A DNA stretch of 33,192 nucleotides from Alistipes sp. (GTDB lineage: Bacteria; Bacteroidota; Bacteroidia; Bacteroidales; Rikenellaceae). A model generated the notes under the pieces. The model did no database searches. It was not told the origin of the DNA and worked only from the letters and a program-made list of their open reading frames with translations. Of the stretch, positions 1 to 7,810 are shown piece by piece (positions within the stretch are counted from its first letter, which is position 1; the number at the start of each line of letters is the position of its first letter). Made by a program: the position numbers and the translations under genes. The stretch covers positions 1-33,192 of the forward strand of contig JAIECN010000054.1 of NCBI GenBank assembly GCA_029068505.1, written 5' to 3'.

Positions 1-30
1 AGTCTCGTGGGCTCGGAGATGTGTATAAGA
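1..30 (+). other. Nextera sequencing adapter remnant (assembly artefact)
   Basis: Bases 2-30 equal the first 29 bases of the 34-base Illumina Nextera read-2 adapter, including most of the Tn5 mosaic end (AGATGTGTATAAGA). The adapter would continue GACAG but the sequence reads CACAC, so the junction is imperfect. This is library-preparation DNA left at a contig end, not genomic sequence. Bases 31-112 then lead into the first gene and hold no clear promoter. Confidence 0.93.
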
Positions 31-112
31 CACACCTCTAACTCGTTTTGCCCCCTCGAACCCGCTGATTCGCTTTGAATCATTTCGATTCTTCTGAATT
101 TTCTTTCTCCCG

Positions 113-403
113 ATGAGACGCACGAAAACCATGCTGATGGGCGACCTGCTGGACGAATTTTTCCGCCGTCCCCACATCGCCGCCAAAGTAGCCGAGGGCA
201 AACTGCCCGAAACATGGCGGGCCATCGTCGGCGACCGGGCCGCCGACCTGACGACCGACCTGCGGCTGGAAAGACACATCCTGCATGTGCGCATCCAGTC
301 GGGCGTCCTGCGGACAGAACTTTTTTACCAACGCGACGCGCTGCGCGACGAAATCAACCGCCGCTCGGGCGTGCGGATCGTCAATGCGGTAATCATCCGA
401 TAA
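113..403 (+). CDS. DUF721 family protein (DciA-like)
   Basis: A 96-residue protein of the DUF721 family, to which the helicase-loading factor DciA belongs; in bacteria without DnaC or DnaI, DciA helps load the replicative helicase DnaB. The family pattern is visible: an N-terminal helix with GDLLDEFFRRP, the W-x-x-I-VG core (WRAIVGDRAADLT), then a short beta unit (LHVRIQSGVLRTELFYQRDALRDEIN) and a terminal VRIVNAVIIR strand. The length is normal for short Bacteroidetes members. The ATG at 113 is followed by two more in-frame ATGs (131 and 137), and no Shine-Dalgarno decides between them. In related genomes this gene often follows recF, but the upstream side is cut by the adapter. A role in helicase loading is inferred from family only. 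Confidence 0.72.
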   Translation: MRRTKTMLMGDLLDEFFRRPHIAAKVAEGKLPETWRAIVGDRAADLTTDLRLERHILHVRIQSGVLRTELFYQRDALRDEINRRSGVRIVNAVIIR

Positions 404-481
404 AAACCCGACCTTTCGTCCTGCGGATCGCACAGCGTCTCCGCGCAAAACGGACGCCGCACGCCGAAATACCAAAATTCA

Positions 482-520
482 CCCCTGCCGCATCCGTTTG
501 CAGCAGGGGCGAATCTTTTG
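482..520. terminator. Hairpin between convergent genes
   Basis: A 7-bp stem (CCCCTGC 482-488 with GCAGGGG 503-509) and a 14-nt loop, followed by a weak T-rich stretch. It lies between the convergent DUF721 gene and nrdJ and could end transcription from both sides; the T tract is poor. Confidence 0.4.
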
Positions 521-572
521 AAAAAAGAGACTTCAATTGCACTTTCCGGCCTTGGCGCGGCCGGACGGTTCA

Positions 573-3125
573 TCAACCGCACTTGGAATAGCCGCACGAC
601 ATGCAGGTGAGGCAACCGTTCTGGTAGGCCATGTTCTCCTGCCCGCACGAGGGGCACTTGCCCTTGGACTTGGTGCCGTCGGCGATATAACGCTTGATGG
701 CGCGGCAAACGCCCGTCTTCCAAGTGTTGATCGACTCGCTGTCGAGATGCAGCGACTCGATGAGCGACACGGTTTTCTCGATGGGCATGCCGTGGCGCAG
801 GACGCCGGAGATAAGTTTGGCATAGTTCCAGAACTCCTCGTCGAACAGACGCGAAATGCCGCCGATGGTATTCGTATATCCGTAACGATCCTTATACTGG
901 AAGTCATAACGCTTCGTACCGTCCTCCTCGCGCACCTTGATGATGAAACCCTTGGTAATCTTGCGGGGGATATACATGGCGTCCTCCTCGATCTTGCCGG
1001 TAAAGACCTCGTAGGGCCGTCCGTCCTGCAACCCGACGAAAGCGATCCAGTCCTCCGAACCGTTCTTGAACCGCACGATGTCGGCCGGGATCGACTTGGG
1101 ACGCTTGGGCGCCTGCCCGGGGTGCTCCTCGCATTTGCGCTTGGACTTGGCGCCCTTCTCGATCAACACGCCCTCGCGGCAGCCGTCGCGATAGACCGTC
1201 ACGCCCTTGCAACCGCACTCCCAAGCCGTACGATACACATCGGCGACCAACGCCTCGGAGACGCTGTTGGGCAGGTTGACCGTGACGGAGATCGAATGGT
1301 CGACCCACTTCTGGATGGCGCCCTGCATCTTGACCTTGGCCACCCAGTCGATGTCGTTGGCCGTGGCCTTGTGGTAGGGCGACGCCTCGACCCACTGCTG
1401 CAACTCCTCGTCGGAGATCGAAGCAAGTCTGGAGGTGTCGTAACCGTTGGCTTCGAGCCACTTGACGAAATTATGGTGGTAGACGTTGTACTCCTGGAAC
1501 TTCTCGCCGGTCTCGTCCTCGAAATCAACATGCGTATCGTGATCCGAAGGATTGATCTTGCGGCGCCGCTTGTAGACGGTGCGGAAGACCGGCTCGATGC
1601 CCGAAGTGGTCTGCGACATGAGCGACGTGGTGCCCGTGGGGGCGATGGTCAGCATGGCGATGTTGCGGCGCCCCTTCTCGACCATCTCGGCGTAGAGTTC
1701 GGGATCGGCCTCGCGGATGCGCTCGATCATGGGGTTGTTCTTCTCCTTGGCAGCGTCGTAGACAGCGAAAGCACCGCGCTCGCCGGCCATCTTCACGGAA
1801 GCGCGGTACGCCTCGATGGCCAAGGTCTTCTGCACCTCGACGGCGAAAGCGATGGCCTCGTCGGAACCGTAGCGCAATCCCAAGGCGGCGAGCATATCGC
1901 CCTCGGCCGTGATGCCCAAGCCGGTGCGGCGCCCCTTGAGGGCCATCGTCCGGATCTTTTTCCACAACTCCAGCTCGACACGGCGCACGTCCTCGTCCTC
2001 GGGATCGGCGGCGATCTTCTCGATGATCAACTCGACCTTCTCAAGCTCCAGATCGATGATGTCGTCCATCATGCGCATCGCCTTGGCCACGTGCCCCTTG
2101 AACTTGGCGAAGTTGAACTTGGCCTGCTTGGTGAAAGGATCGTCGACGTAGGACAACAGATTGAGCGCCAACAGCCGGCACGAATCGTAGGGACACAAGG
2201 GAATTTCGCCGCACGGATTGGTCGACACGGTGACGAAACCCTCGTCGGCATAACAATCGGGGATGCTCTCGCGGATGATCGTATCCCAGAACAACACGCC
2301 CGGCTCGGCCGACTTCCAGGCGTTGTGGATGATCTTCTCCCACAACTTCCGGGCATCGATCTGCTGCTCGTACTTGGGCTTGTCGGAACCGATGGGGAAC
2401 TGCTGCCGGTATTTCTTGCCGGCGACGGCGGCACGCATGAACTCGTCGTCGATCTTGATCGAGACGTTGGCCCCGGTGACCTTGCCGGTGTCGACCTTGG
2501 CGTCGATGAACCGCTCGGCATCGGGATGCTTGATCGACAACGAAAGCATCAGGGCGCCGCGGCGTCCGTCCTGCGCCACCTCGCGCGTAGAATTGGAATA
2601 ACGCTCCATGAAAGGCACGATACCGGTCGATGTGAGGGCCGAATTGAGCACGGGACTGCCCGTGGGGCGGATGTGCGAGAGGTCGTGCCCCACGCCGCCG
2701 CGCCGCTTCATGAGCTGCACCTGCTCCTCGTCCATGCGGAAGATGCCGCCGTAGGAATCGGCAGGGTTCTTATGCCCGATGACGAAACAATTGGAAAGCG
2801 AGGCGACCTGGAAATCGTTGCCGATGCCGGTCATGGGGCCGCCCTGCGGAATGACATAACGGAAATGGTCGAGCAGGGCGAACACCTCGTCGGCCGACAT
2901 GGGATCGGGATACTTCTTCTCGATCCGCTCGATCTCCCGGGCGATGCGCTCGTGCATCTGCCGCGGCGACTTCTCGTAAATGTTGCCGAAAGAATCCTTG
3001 AGGGCATACTTGCTGACCCACACCGTAGCGGCGAGTTCGTCGCCGTCGAAGTAGACCTTCGATTCGGCCACAGCGTCGTTGTAATCGACCTTCTGCGGTG
3101 CCGAAAGATTGGAAACTTTTGCCAT
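573..3125 (-). CDS. nrdJ: Adenosylcobalamin-dependent (class II) ribonucleotide reductase
   Basis: An 850-residue class II ribonucleotide reductase, which reduces ribonucleotides to deoxyribonucleotides using adenosylcobalamin as radical source, with or without oxygen. Visible motifs: SNCF (Cys113, one of the redox cysteine pair), the finger-loop NPCGEIPL (residues 303-310) with N303, radical Cys305 and E307, second redox Cys316, and the phosphate-binding loop APTGTTS near residue 500. The C terminus has six cysteines (C824, C827, C838, C841, C844, C849), fitting a zinc-ribbon tail whose last CxxxxC would re-reduce the active site. There is no N-terminal ATP-cone. The ATG at 3125 gives the family-typical MAKVSNL start. 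A promoter lies about 60 nt upstream. No B12 riboswitch is visible in its 5' region. The gene converges on the DUF721 gene. Confidence 0.95.
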   Translation of the reverse strand: MAKVSNLSAPQKVDYNDAVAESKVYFDGDELAATVWVSKYALKDSFGNIYEKSPRQMHERIAREIERIEKKYPDPMSADEVFALLDHFRYVIPQGGPMTGIGNDFQVASLSNCFVIGHKNPADSYGGIFRMDEEQVQLMKRRGGVGHDLSHIRPTGSPVLNSALTSTGIVPFMERYSNSTREVAQDGRRGALMLSLSIKHPDAERFIDAKVDTGKVTGANVSIKIDDEFMRAAVAGKKYRQQFPIGSDKPKYEQQIDARKLWEKIIHNAWKSAEPGVLFWDTIIRESIPDCYADEGFVTVSTNPCGEIPLCPYDSCRLLALNLLSYVDDPFTKQAKFNFAKFKGHVAKAMRMMDDIIDLELEKVELIIEKIAADPEDEDVRRVELELWKKIRTMALKGRRTGLGITAEGDMLAALGLRYGSDEAIAFAVEVQKTLAIEAYRASVKMAGERGAFAVYDAAKEKNNPMIERIREADPELYAEMVEKGRRNIAMLTIAPTGTTSLMSQTTSGIEPVFRTVYKRRRKINPSDHDTHVDFEDETGEKFQEYNVYHHNFVKWLEANGYDTSRLASISDEELQQWVEASPYHKATANDIDWVAKVKMQGAIQKWVDHSISVTVNLPNSVSEALVADVYRTAWECGCKGVTVYRDGCREGVLIEKGAKSKRKCEEHPGQAPKRPKSIPADIVRFKNGSEDWIAFVGLQDGRPYEVFTGKIEEDAMYIPRKITKGFIIKVREEDGTKRYDFQYKDRYGYTNTIGGISRLFDEEFWNYAKLISGVLRHGMPIEKTVSLIESLHLDSESINTWKTGVCRAIKRYIADGTKSKGKCPSCGQENMAYQNGCLTCMSCGYSKCG

Positions 3126-3187
3126 AATATATCGATACCTTTTTTGATTGTTCCCTTTGGGCGTCCCCGGCTACGGAGACTGTTCTG

Positions 3188-3222
3188 CAAAGATGGCGCA
3201 TTCCGGGCAAATATCCCAACAA
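3188..3222 (-). promoter_or_regulatory. Putative nrdJ promoter
   Basis: On the minus strand CATCTTTG (3188-3195) is one base off the -7 consensus TAnnTTTG. Two TTG triplets (3217-3222) lie 21-24 nt upstream as -33 element. The implied leader is about 55-60 nt. Confidence 0.42.
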
Positions 3223-3372
3223 TCCCCACCCGAATTATACACAAATTATTTACAAAAAAGGACGGTGCGCTTCAAGTAACTGAAACACACCGCACATAAC
3301 AAAACCGCCGGAAAGCAAGCCGCCTGCACGGCCCAAGACCCGCAACCGGCACAAGACGCCAATTCGCCTTTA

Positions 3373-3747
3373 TCATTTCGCCGCTACGGCGTCGATTTCG
3401 ACCAGAGCGCCCATGGGCAAGGCGGCGACTTCGAAGCAGATGCGGGCAGGCATTTGCGAGGTAAAAAATTCGGCATAGACGGCATTCATGGCCGCGAAGT
3501 CGGAGATATGCTGCAACAGCACCGTGGTTTTCACCACGTCGCCGAAATCATAGCCGGCTTCGGCGAGGATATGCTCCAGGTTCGTCAACGACTGCCGGGT
3601 CTGGGCCTCGATGCCCTCGGCCATCTTGCCCGTGGCTCCGTCGATGGGCAGCTGGCCCGAAACATAGAGTGCGCCGCCGGCTTCGACAGCCTGCGAATAA
3701 GGCCCCACGGCTTTGGGTGCGAGGGGTGAAGCGATGATCTTTTTCAT
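3373..3747 (-). CDS. ridA: RidA family 2-iminobutanoate/2-iminopropanoate deaminase
   Basis: A 124-residue RidA (YjgF/YER057c/UK114) protein, which hydrolyses reactive enamine/imine intermediates released by PLP enzymes such as threonine dehydratase. The start MKKIIASPLAPKAVGPYSQA is the conserved family N terminus, so the ATG at 3747 is chosen over longer upstream options. YVSGQLPID, the substrate-binding arginine in MPARICFEVAALP, and the closing VEIDAVAAK are all present and the length is normal. A perfect -7 element lies about 90 nt upstream. It stands alone, divergent from the META lipoprotein gene. Confidence 0.93.
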   Translation of the reverse strand: MKKIIASPLAPKAVGPYSQAVEAGGALYVSGQLPIDGATGKMAEGIEAQTRQSLTNLEHILAEAGYDFGDVVKTTVLLQHISDFAAMNAVYAEFFTSQMPARICFEVAALPMGALVEIDAVAAK

Positions 3748-3839
3748 AGGAACTTCGATTTTTCGGGAACAGGCTCTGCCGGACGCATTCCCGGATTCCA
3801 CAAACTCTTTCCGAAACGCATTCCGATGCGTTCCGAAGA

Positions 3840-3847
3840 CAAAGATA
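3840..3847 (-). promoter_or_regulatory. -7 element for ridA
   Basis: The minus strand reads TATCTTTG, a perfect match to TAnnTTTG. No TTG is found at the usual -33 distance. The implied leader is about 85-90 nt. Confidence 0.5.
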
Positions 3848-3859
3848 CGATTTATTCTC

Positions 3860-3867
3860 TATATTTG
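3860..3867 (+). promoter_or_regulatory. -7 element for the META lipoprotein gene
   Basis: TATATTTG matches TAnnTTTG exactly, 24 nt before the chosen ATG at 3892. No good -33 TTG is seen. It sits 12 bp from the divergent ridA -7 element. Confidence 0.5.
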
Positions 3868-3891
3868 CAGCCGAACAACCGACAGAAAAAG

Positions 3892-4335
3892 ATGAAAACC
3901 CCTGCACGAATCATAACCGCGCTCCTCATCGCCCTGCTGGCGACGAACTGCTGCCCCTGCCGCTCCTACCAGAAAAAGACCCGGCGGCCGCTGGTCGGCA
4001 CGACATGGCAGCTCGTCCAACTCAACGGACAGCGCATGCAACCCGAAAAAGGCCGGTTCACCGTTCGGTTTTCGGCTGAAGAGGGACGAGTAAGCGGCAT
4101 CGGCGCCTGCAACCAACTGAGCGGCAATTACAAAACCGACGAAAAGCGGACTCTTGAATTCGGCCCGATGATCTCGACGCGCAGGGCCTGTCCCAAAATG
4201 GCGCAGGAGGCGGCATTCCTCCGGGCGCTCGCAACGACGACCCACTACGACATGGACGGGCCGATGCTCCTATTGCTCGGCGACGGCGAATTGAAAGCCA
4301 TATTGCAGGCAGTCTCCACCCCCGACGAAAAATAA
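3892..4335 (+). CDS. META domain-containing lipoprotein (HslJ-like)
   Basis: A 147-residue protein with an N-terminal membrane segment ending in an atypical lipobox (LLATNC, Cys20), so it is probably lipid-anchored outside the inner membrane. The rest is one META domain, the fold of E. coli heat-inducible HslJ: GTTWQLVQLNG opening, GIGACNQLSGNYK, then FGPMISTRRACP, which matches the usual T-x-x-x-C ending of the conserved core. META proteins in Bacteroidetes are common envelope proteins without a settled function. The ATG at 3892 is preferred over the upstream in-frame ATG at 3826 because it starts a proper signal sequence and lies downstream of the -7 element. Confidence 0.85.
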   Translation: MKTPARIITALLIALLATNCCPCRSYQKKTRRPLVGTTWQLVQLNGQRMQPEKGRFTVRFSAEEGRVSGIGACNQLSGNYKTDEKRTLEFGPMISTRRACPKMAQEAAFLRALATTTHYDMDGPMLLLLGDGELKAILQAVSTPDEK

Positions 4336-4410
4336 CGAAACAACGGTCTGCCGCCGCCGTTTCCGAAGCCGCAGGTTGCCGCATCAGTAGATTGCCGCAT
4401 CGAAACCGAA

Positions 4411-4440
4411 GCCGTCCCGATTTTTCGGGACGGCTTTCCT
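4411..4440. terminator. Bidirectional terminator
   Basis: A perfect 9-bp stem (GCCGTCCCG 4411-4419 with CGGGACGGC 4426-4434) with a 6-nt loop and short T tracts. It lies between the convergent META and coiled-coil genes. Confidence 0.72.
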
Positions 4441-4458
4441 ATATGCGGACACCTCCGC

Positions 4459-5175
4459 TCACTCCAAACCGTAGCGCGCTTCCTGAATCTGCTTGAAAAG
4501 AGCGTTGCGCACCGACTGCAAGGCCCTCGATTCGGCCTCCATCCGCCCCACTTCGGGCCACTCGTTGCGAATCGCATTCATTTGCGTCATCGAAATGACC
4601 GACTGCACAGGCATCTCGCGGCCTTGCTGCCGATACCACTCCACCACATGGCGCAACACGGCCATATCGCGGTCGAAAAGCGCCTTGTCGCGAGCGGCTA
4701 TCGCGAGACGATACTCCGGATTATGGGTTCGCAGGCTGTCGTACATGCGATCGTAGCCCACCTTGTTTTCCACAGCCCGGGGATGATCCTTGGGCAGACG
4801 CTTCACATATCGGTACTCCTCGTGCAACTTTTCGTATTCGGGTGCCGTGCGCAGCACATCCTGCCAGGCCTTGTAACACGCGGCATAATGTTCATACAAG
4901 GCTTCGATCTGCGGAACGCTGTCGCGAATGGCCTGCAGATTCACGCCCGGATAGTCCGAAAGCCGGGCTACCCGCCCCTCGCGTTCTGCCAGAATCATAT
5001 AACACGCCCACTTTTTCCGGCTCAATTCCATAGTCAAACGCTCCTGCTCGGCATCGAGCGTCTCCAGCCTGCGCTCCAGCTCTTTGATGCTGGGCTGTTT
5101 CTTCTTGGGCTTCGCCGCGTCGGCCGCACCCCAGCAGAGCACGGACGCCACGAACACCAATATCCATCGTTTCAT
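4459..5175 (-). CDS. Secreted coiled-coil protein of unknown function
   Basis: A 238-residue protein I do not recognise. It begins with a clear signal peptide (MKRWILVFVASVLCWGAADA, cut before or near AKPKKK). Residues about 28-60 (IKELERRLETLDAEQERLTMEL) form an obvious heptad-like coiled coil, and the rest is highly charged and helical with many Arg, Glu and Tyr. It has only two cysteines after the signal (C58 and C86 region), no catalytic motif and no lipobox. A periplasmic helical protein is the safest description. The ATG at 5175 gives the signal peptide; a longer reading frame exists upstream but would run back over the promoter. A TATTTTTG -7 element lies 17 nt upstream, directly behind the terminator of mdh. 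Confidence 0.75.
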   Translation of the reverse strand: MKRWILVFVASVLCWGAADAAKPKKKQPSIKELERRLETLDAEQERLTMELSRKKWACYMILAEREGRVARLSDYPGVNLQAIRDSVPQIEALYEHYAACYKAWQDVLRTAPEYEKLHEEYRYVKRLPKDHPRAVENKVGYDRMYDSLRTHNPEYRLAIAARDKALFDRDMAVLRHVVEWYRQQGREMPVQSVISMTQMNAIRNEWPEVGRMEAESRALQSVRNALFKQIQEARYGLE

Positions 5176-5191
5176 AATTGACGGTTTTATA

Positions 5192-5199
5192 CAAAAATA
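5192..5199 (-). promoter_or_regulatory. -7 element for the coiled-coil gene
   Basis: The minus strand reads TATTTTTG, matching TAnnTTTG, 17 nt before the ATG at 5175. The -33 region lies inside the mdh terminator hairpin and contains only TTTC. Confidence 0.5.
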
Positions 5200-5200
5200 C

Positions 5201-5239
5201 GAAAAAATCGTGCCCCGAAACTCCGAAGCACGATTTTTC
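5201..5239 (-). terminator. Terminator of mdh
   Basis: A 12-bp perfect stem (5201-5212/13 with 5228-5239, core ATCGTGC/GCACGAT) flanked by A and T runs, 13 bp after the mdh stop codon. In the minus-strand direction it is followed by a run of T. Confidence 0.7.
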
Positions 5240-5251
5240 AGCACCGAACCC

Positions 5252-6250
5252 TTACTTCAAATAAGGATTGACTTTGCCCCACTCCTCGACGGGCGGAATG
5301 ATGCCCATGGCGATCACCTCGTCGCGGAGCTTGCAAAGGTGCTTGTAGCTCTCGGTGAGCGCGGCGTGCTCCTCGGGCGTGCCCTGCACGTCCTTGTACG
5401 CAACGCCCTCGGGGCCGGTAGAGGTTTCCATGGCCATGAGGATATGCTGGAACTCGTCGTTGTGGACGTAGACGCCGGCAGGATAGGTGAACGGCTTGCC
5501 GCCCATGGCCGCGGCGATCATGCAGATCGAGAGGTAGGCCGGACTCTGGAACGACGAACGTCCGCGCAGGTCGATGATGTGCTTGCCGCCCTGGATGACC
5601 CGCTGCTGCAACTCGTGCCAGTCGGCCTCGGGCATCTCATGGCCGATGAGTTCCGAAAGCGGACGCCCGGCTATGAGCGTCGTCGAAGCGAAGACGGCCA
5701 TCTGCTCGCCATGGCCGCCGTAGGTGCGGCAATTCTGGATTTCATCGGGCGAAATATGGAAATACTTGGCCAGCTCCGACCGCAGACGCGTGGAATCGAG
5801 CGCCGCGAGAGTCGAAACCTGCGACGGCTGCAAACCGCCGTGGATCAAGGCCACGAGACCCGTGATGTCGGCAGGATTGAAGATGATGACCACGTGCTTG
5901 ACGTCGGGGCAGTACATCTTAATGTCCTTGCCCAGCTGGGCGGCGATCTCGGCGTTGCCTTTCAAAAGGTCTTCGCGCGTCATGCCGGCCTTGCGCGCCG
6001 CACCGCCCGACGAAACGACATAAGACGCTCCCGTGAGCGCATCGCCGATGTCCGAAGTCCAGGTGATGTTCACCCCCTCGAAAGCGCAATGGCGCAACTC
6101 CTCGACCACGCCCTCCAACGCCGGAGCGAACGGATCGTAAAGACAGATGTTGGGCGTAAGCCGCATCATCAAGGCCGTCTGGGCCATGTTGGAACCGATC
6201 ATGCCGGCTGCGCCGACGATCGTCAATTTTTCATTGGTAACGAAATCCAT
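5252..6250 (-). CDS. mdh: Malate dehydrogenase
   Basis: A 332-residue NAD-dependent dehydrogenase of the lactate/malate family, interconverting malate and oxaloacetate. Visible: Rossmann loop GAAGMIGSN (13-21), Asp39 at the end of the second strand (NAD preference), substrate arginines R86, R92 and R155, Asn125 (FNPAD), Asp152 and catalytic His180 (GGHGEQM). This is the slightly divergent Bacteroidetes type, as in the motif SSGGAARKAGMTREDLLKGN. The ATG at 6250 is chosen; a TTG at 6259 would add three residues. It is the last gene of the fumarase-batD-batE-recR-mdh run, about 100 bp after recR, and has its own terminator. In anaerobes of this group it typically runs toward malate in the reductive branch that makes succinate. 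Confidence 0.9.
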   Translation of the reverse strand: MDFVTNEKLTIVGAAGMIGSNMAQTALMMRLTPNICLYDPFAPALEGVVEELRHCAFEGVNITWTSDIGDALTGASYVVSSGGAARKAGMTREDLLKGNAEIAAQLGKDIKMYCPDVKHVVIIFNPADITGLVALIHGGLQPSQVSTLAALDSTRLRSELAKYFHISPDEIQNCRTYGGHGEQMAVFASTTLIAGRPLSELIGHEMPEADWHELQQRVIQGGKHIIDLRGRSSFQSPAYLSICMIAAAMGGKPFTYPAGVYVHNDEFQHILMAMETSTGPEGVAYKDVQGTPEEHAALTESYKHLCKLRDEVIAMGIIPPVEEWGKVNPYLK

Positions 6251-6348
6251 AATAAACAATGTATTTAATCCTTATGTTTGCGATTTTCTGCCCCGGCCCG
6301 CATATCGCGGCCGTCCGCCCTTTTCGGAGAGGAAGCGAGGCTTTGTCA

Positions 6349-6945
6349 TCATTCCACCTCCCGGCGGTTGAGCAGCGCGTGGGTGATGGTCAGTTCGTCG
6401 ACATACTCCAACTCGTCGCCGAAACCGATGCCGCGGGCGATCGAAGTGATCTTCAAGCCAGAATAATGCCGCAGACGACTCATCAGATAAAAAAGCGTCG
6501 TTTCGCCCTCGACCGAGGTCGAAATGGCCAGGATCACCTCCTTGATGCCGCCCTGCGCGATGCGGTCGCACAACAGATCGATCTTCAGATCGGAGGGCGC
6601 GATGCCCTGCATGGGCGAAATCACGCCGCCCAGGACATGGTACAACCCCTTGTACTGATGCGTGTTCTCGATCGACAGCACGTCGGCCACCTGCTCGACG
6701 ACGCAGACCGTCGAACGGTCGCGCTCCTCGTCGGCACAGATCGGACACACCAGCTCGTCGGACAGATTGTTGCAACGGACGCAATATTTGATTTCGCCGC
6801 GAAAACGGTCGATGCTGCGGGTCATTTCCGCCACCGCCTCGGGTTCCATGCGCAAAAGGTGCATGGCCAGACGCAGCGCCGTGCGTTTTCCGACGCCGGG
6901 CAGCCGGGACAACTCGCCGACCACATCCTGCAAGAGCTTCGACAT
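6349..6945 (-). CDS. recR: Recombination mediator protein RecR
   Basis: A 198-residue RecR, which with RecO (and RecF) loads RecA onto SSB-coated DNA at gaps. Order: helix-hairpin-helix (LSRLPGVGKRTALRLAMHLL, about 12-31), C4 zinc finger (C55, C58, C67, C70), Toprim domain (from about 78, VCVVEQVADVLSIE, with GVISPMQGIAPSDL) and C-terminal Walker-B-like region (ITSIARGIGFGDELEYVDELT). The length is normal. Its ATG overlaps the batE stop by one base (TGATG), so it is translationally coupled to batE. The pairing with bat genes and central metabolism enzymes is unusual in function but consistent with a simple operon. Confidence 0.96.
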   Translation of the reverse strand: MSKLLQDVVGELSRLPGVGKRTALRLAMHLLRMEPEAVAEMTRSIDRFRGEIKYCVRCNNLSDELVCPICADEERDRSTVCVVEQVADVLSIENTHQYKGLYHVLGGVISPMQGIAPSDLKIDLLCDRIAQGGIKEVILAISTSVEGETTLFYLMSRLRHYSGLKITSIARGIGFGDELEYVDELTITHALLNRREVE

Positions 6946-7808
6946 CAGATGACCTCGATTTTACGGCATTCGAGCCACCCCTTCTTCCCGTCGTCGATCA
7001 CGATCTCGCACCACTCGCCGAGCCGGTCGGCGATGCGCACGACCGTGCCCTCGTGCAAGACGAAAAGGTCGGTCGCCGACTTGTCGGGCGAACTTTTCAC
7101 GGCGACCGCCGTCGCCATCACCACGGCCTGCGTGCGGTCGAGCGCTGCGCGCCTTTCAGCCGCAGCAAAACAAGTGGCGCAGACGAAGACCACGGCGGCG
7201 GCAAGCGTCCCATAGAACCCGGCCTTTCGCACCGGCAACCGTTGAGCCAACAGATACAGCAGAAACAAAGCCAACGCACAAACCAACGCGGCGAGCGACA
7301 AGGCCGTCCAAGCCGAGCCGCTCATGATCTGCCGCACGCCCCGCATCCAGACGACGAAGAAAAATTCGGGAATCTTCTCGATATGGTCTTTCGTGCGGGC
7401 TTCGGCCACGCCGAGGTTGTAACGGATGTCGCCGTTGCCGGGAGTCAGGCGCAAGGCCCGCCGATAGTACAGAATCGCCTTGCCCAACCGATCCTCCTTG
7501 AAACAAGCATTGGCCAGGTTGTAATAGAGCTTCCCGGAAACCGCTCCTTGGGCGAGCAACCGCTCGTAGGTTTCGGCAGCGGTACGGAAATCGCCGTTGA
7601 TATAAGCCGTGTTGGCCGCATCCCACAACTCGTCGGCAGCCGGCTCGGAAGCCGCAGCCCCGTCCTGCGTGTCCGGCGCTGCGCCGGACGTCTCCGCGAA
7701 GTGCGGCGTCCCGCCGGAGGCCTCCTCCGACCGTGTTTCCTGCGCCTGCGCAAAGCCGCAGCCCAGACCGAGGGCGCATACAACCATGATGAATCGTCTC
7801 ATAAACAT
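6945..7808 (-). CDS. batE: BatE-like TPR and SH3 domain protein
   Basis: A 287-residue envelope protein of the Bacteroides aerotolerance (Bat) family. It has a signal peptide (about 1-22, ending AQAQ), a low-complexity Ala/Glu/Ser stretch (23-57), a TPR array (about 60-135, with ELWDAANTAYINGDFRTAAETYERLL and KLYYNLANACFKEDRLGKAILYYRRALRL shortened here as two repeats), two membrane helices (about 167-188 and 200-216) and a C-terminal bacterial SH3 domain (about 228-285, ending KKGWLECRKIEVI). It starts 2 bp after the batD stop and ends overlapping recR. M1 (7808) and M3 (7802) are both possible starts. Bat proteins have been linked to oxygen tolerance and cell shape, but the biochemical role is unknown. 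Confidence 0.85.
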   Translation of the reverse strand: MFMRRFIMVVCALGLGCGFAQAQETRSEEASGGTPHFAETSGAAPDTQDGAAASEPAADELWDAANTAYINGDFRTAAETYERLLAQGAVSGKLYYNLANACFKEDRLGKAILYYRRALRLTPGNGDIRYNLGVAEARTKDHIEKIPEFFFVVWMRGVRQIMSGSAWTALSLAALVCALALFLLYLLAQRLPVRKAGFYGTLAAAVVFVCATCFAAAERRAALDRTQAVVMATAVAVKSSPDKSATDLFVLHEGTVVRIADRLGEWCEIVIDDGKKGWLECRKIEVI

Positions 7809-7810
7809 TT

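Noticed and set aside
537..3299. A 920-codon open frame antisense to nrdJ
   Set aside because: It is a shadow of the GC-rich nrdJ codons, with repetitive Leu/Gly/Asp/His composition and no family likeness; nrdJ has complete motifs.
3126..3372. B12 riboswitch upstream of nrdJ
   Set aside because: No B12 box, GCCACTG or GGGAA block on the minus strand, and the likely leader is too short.
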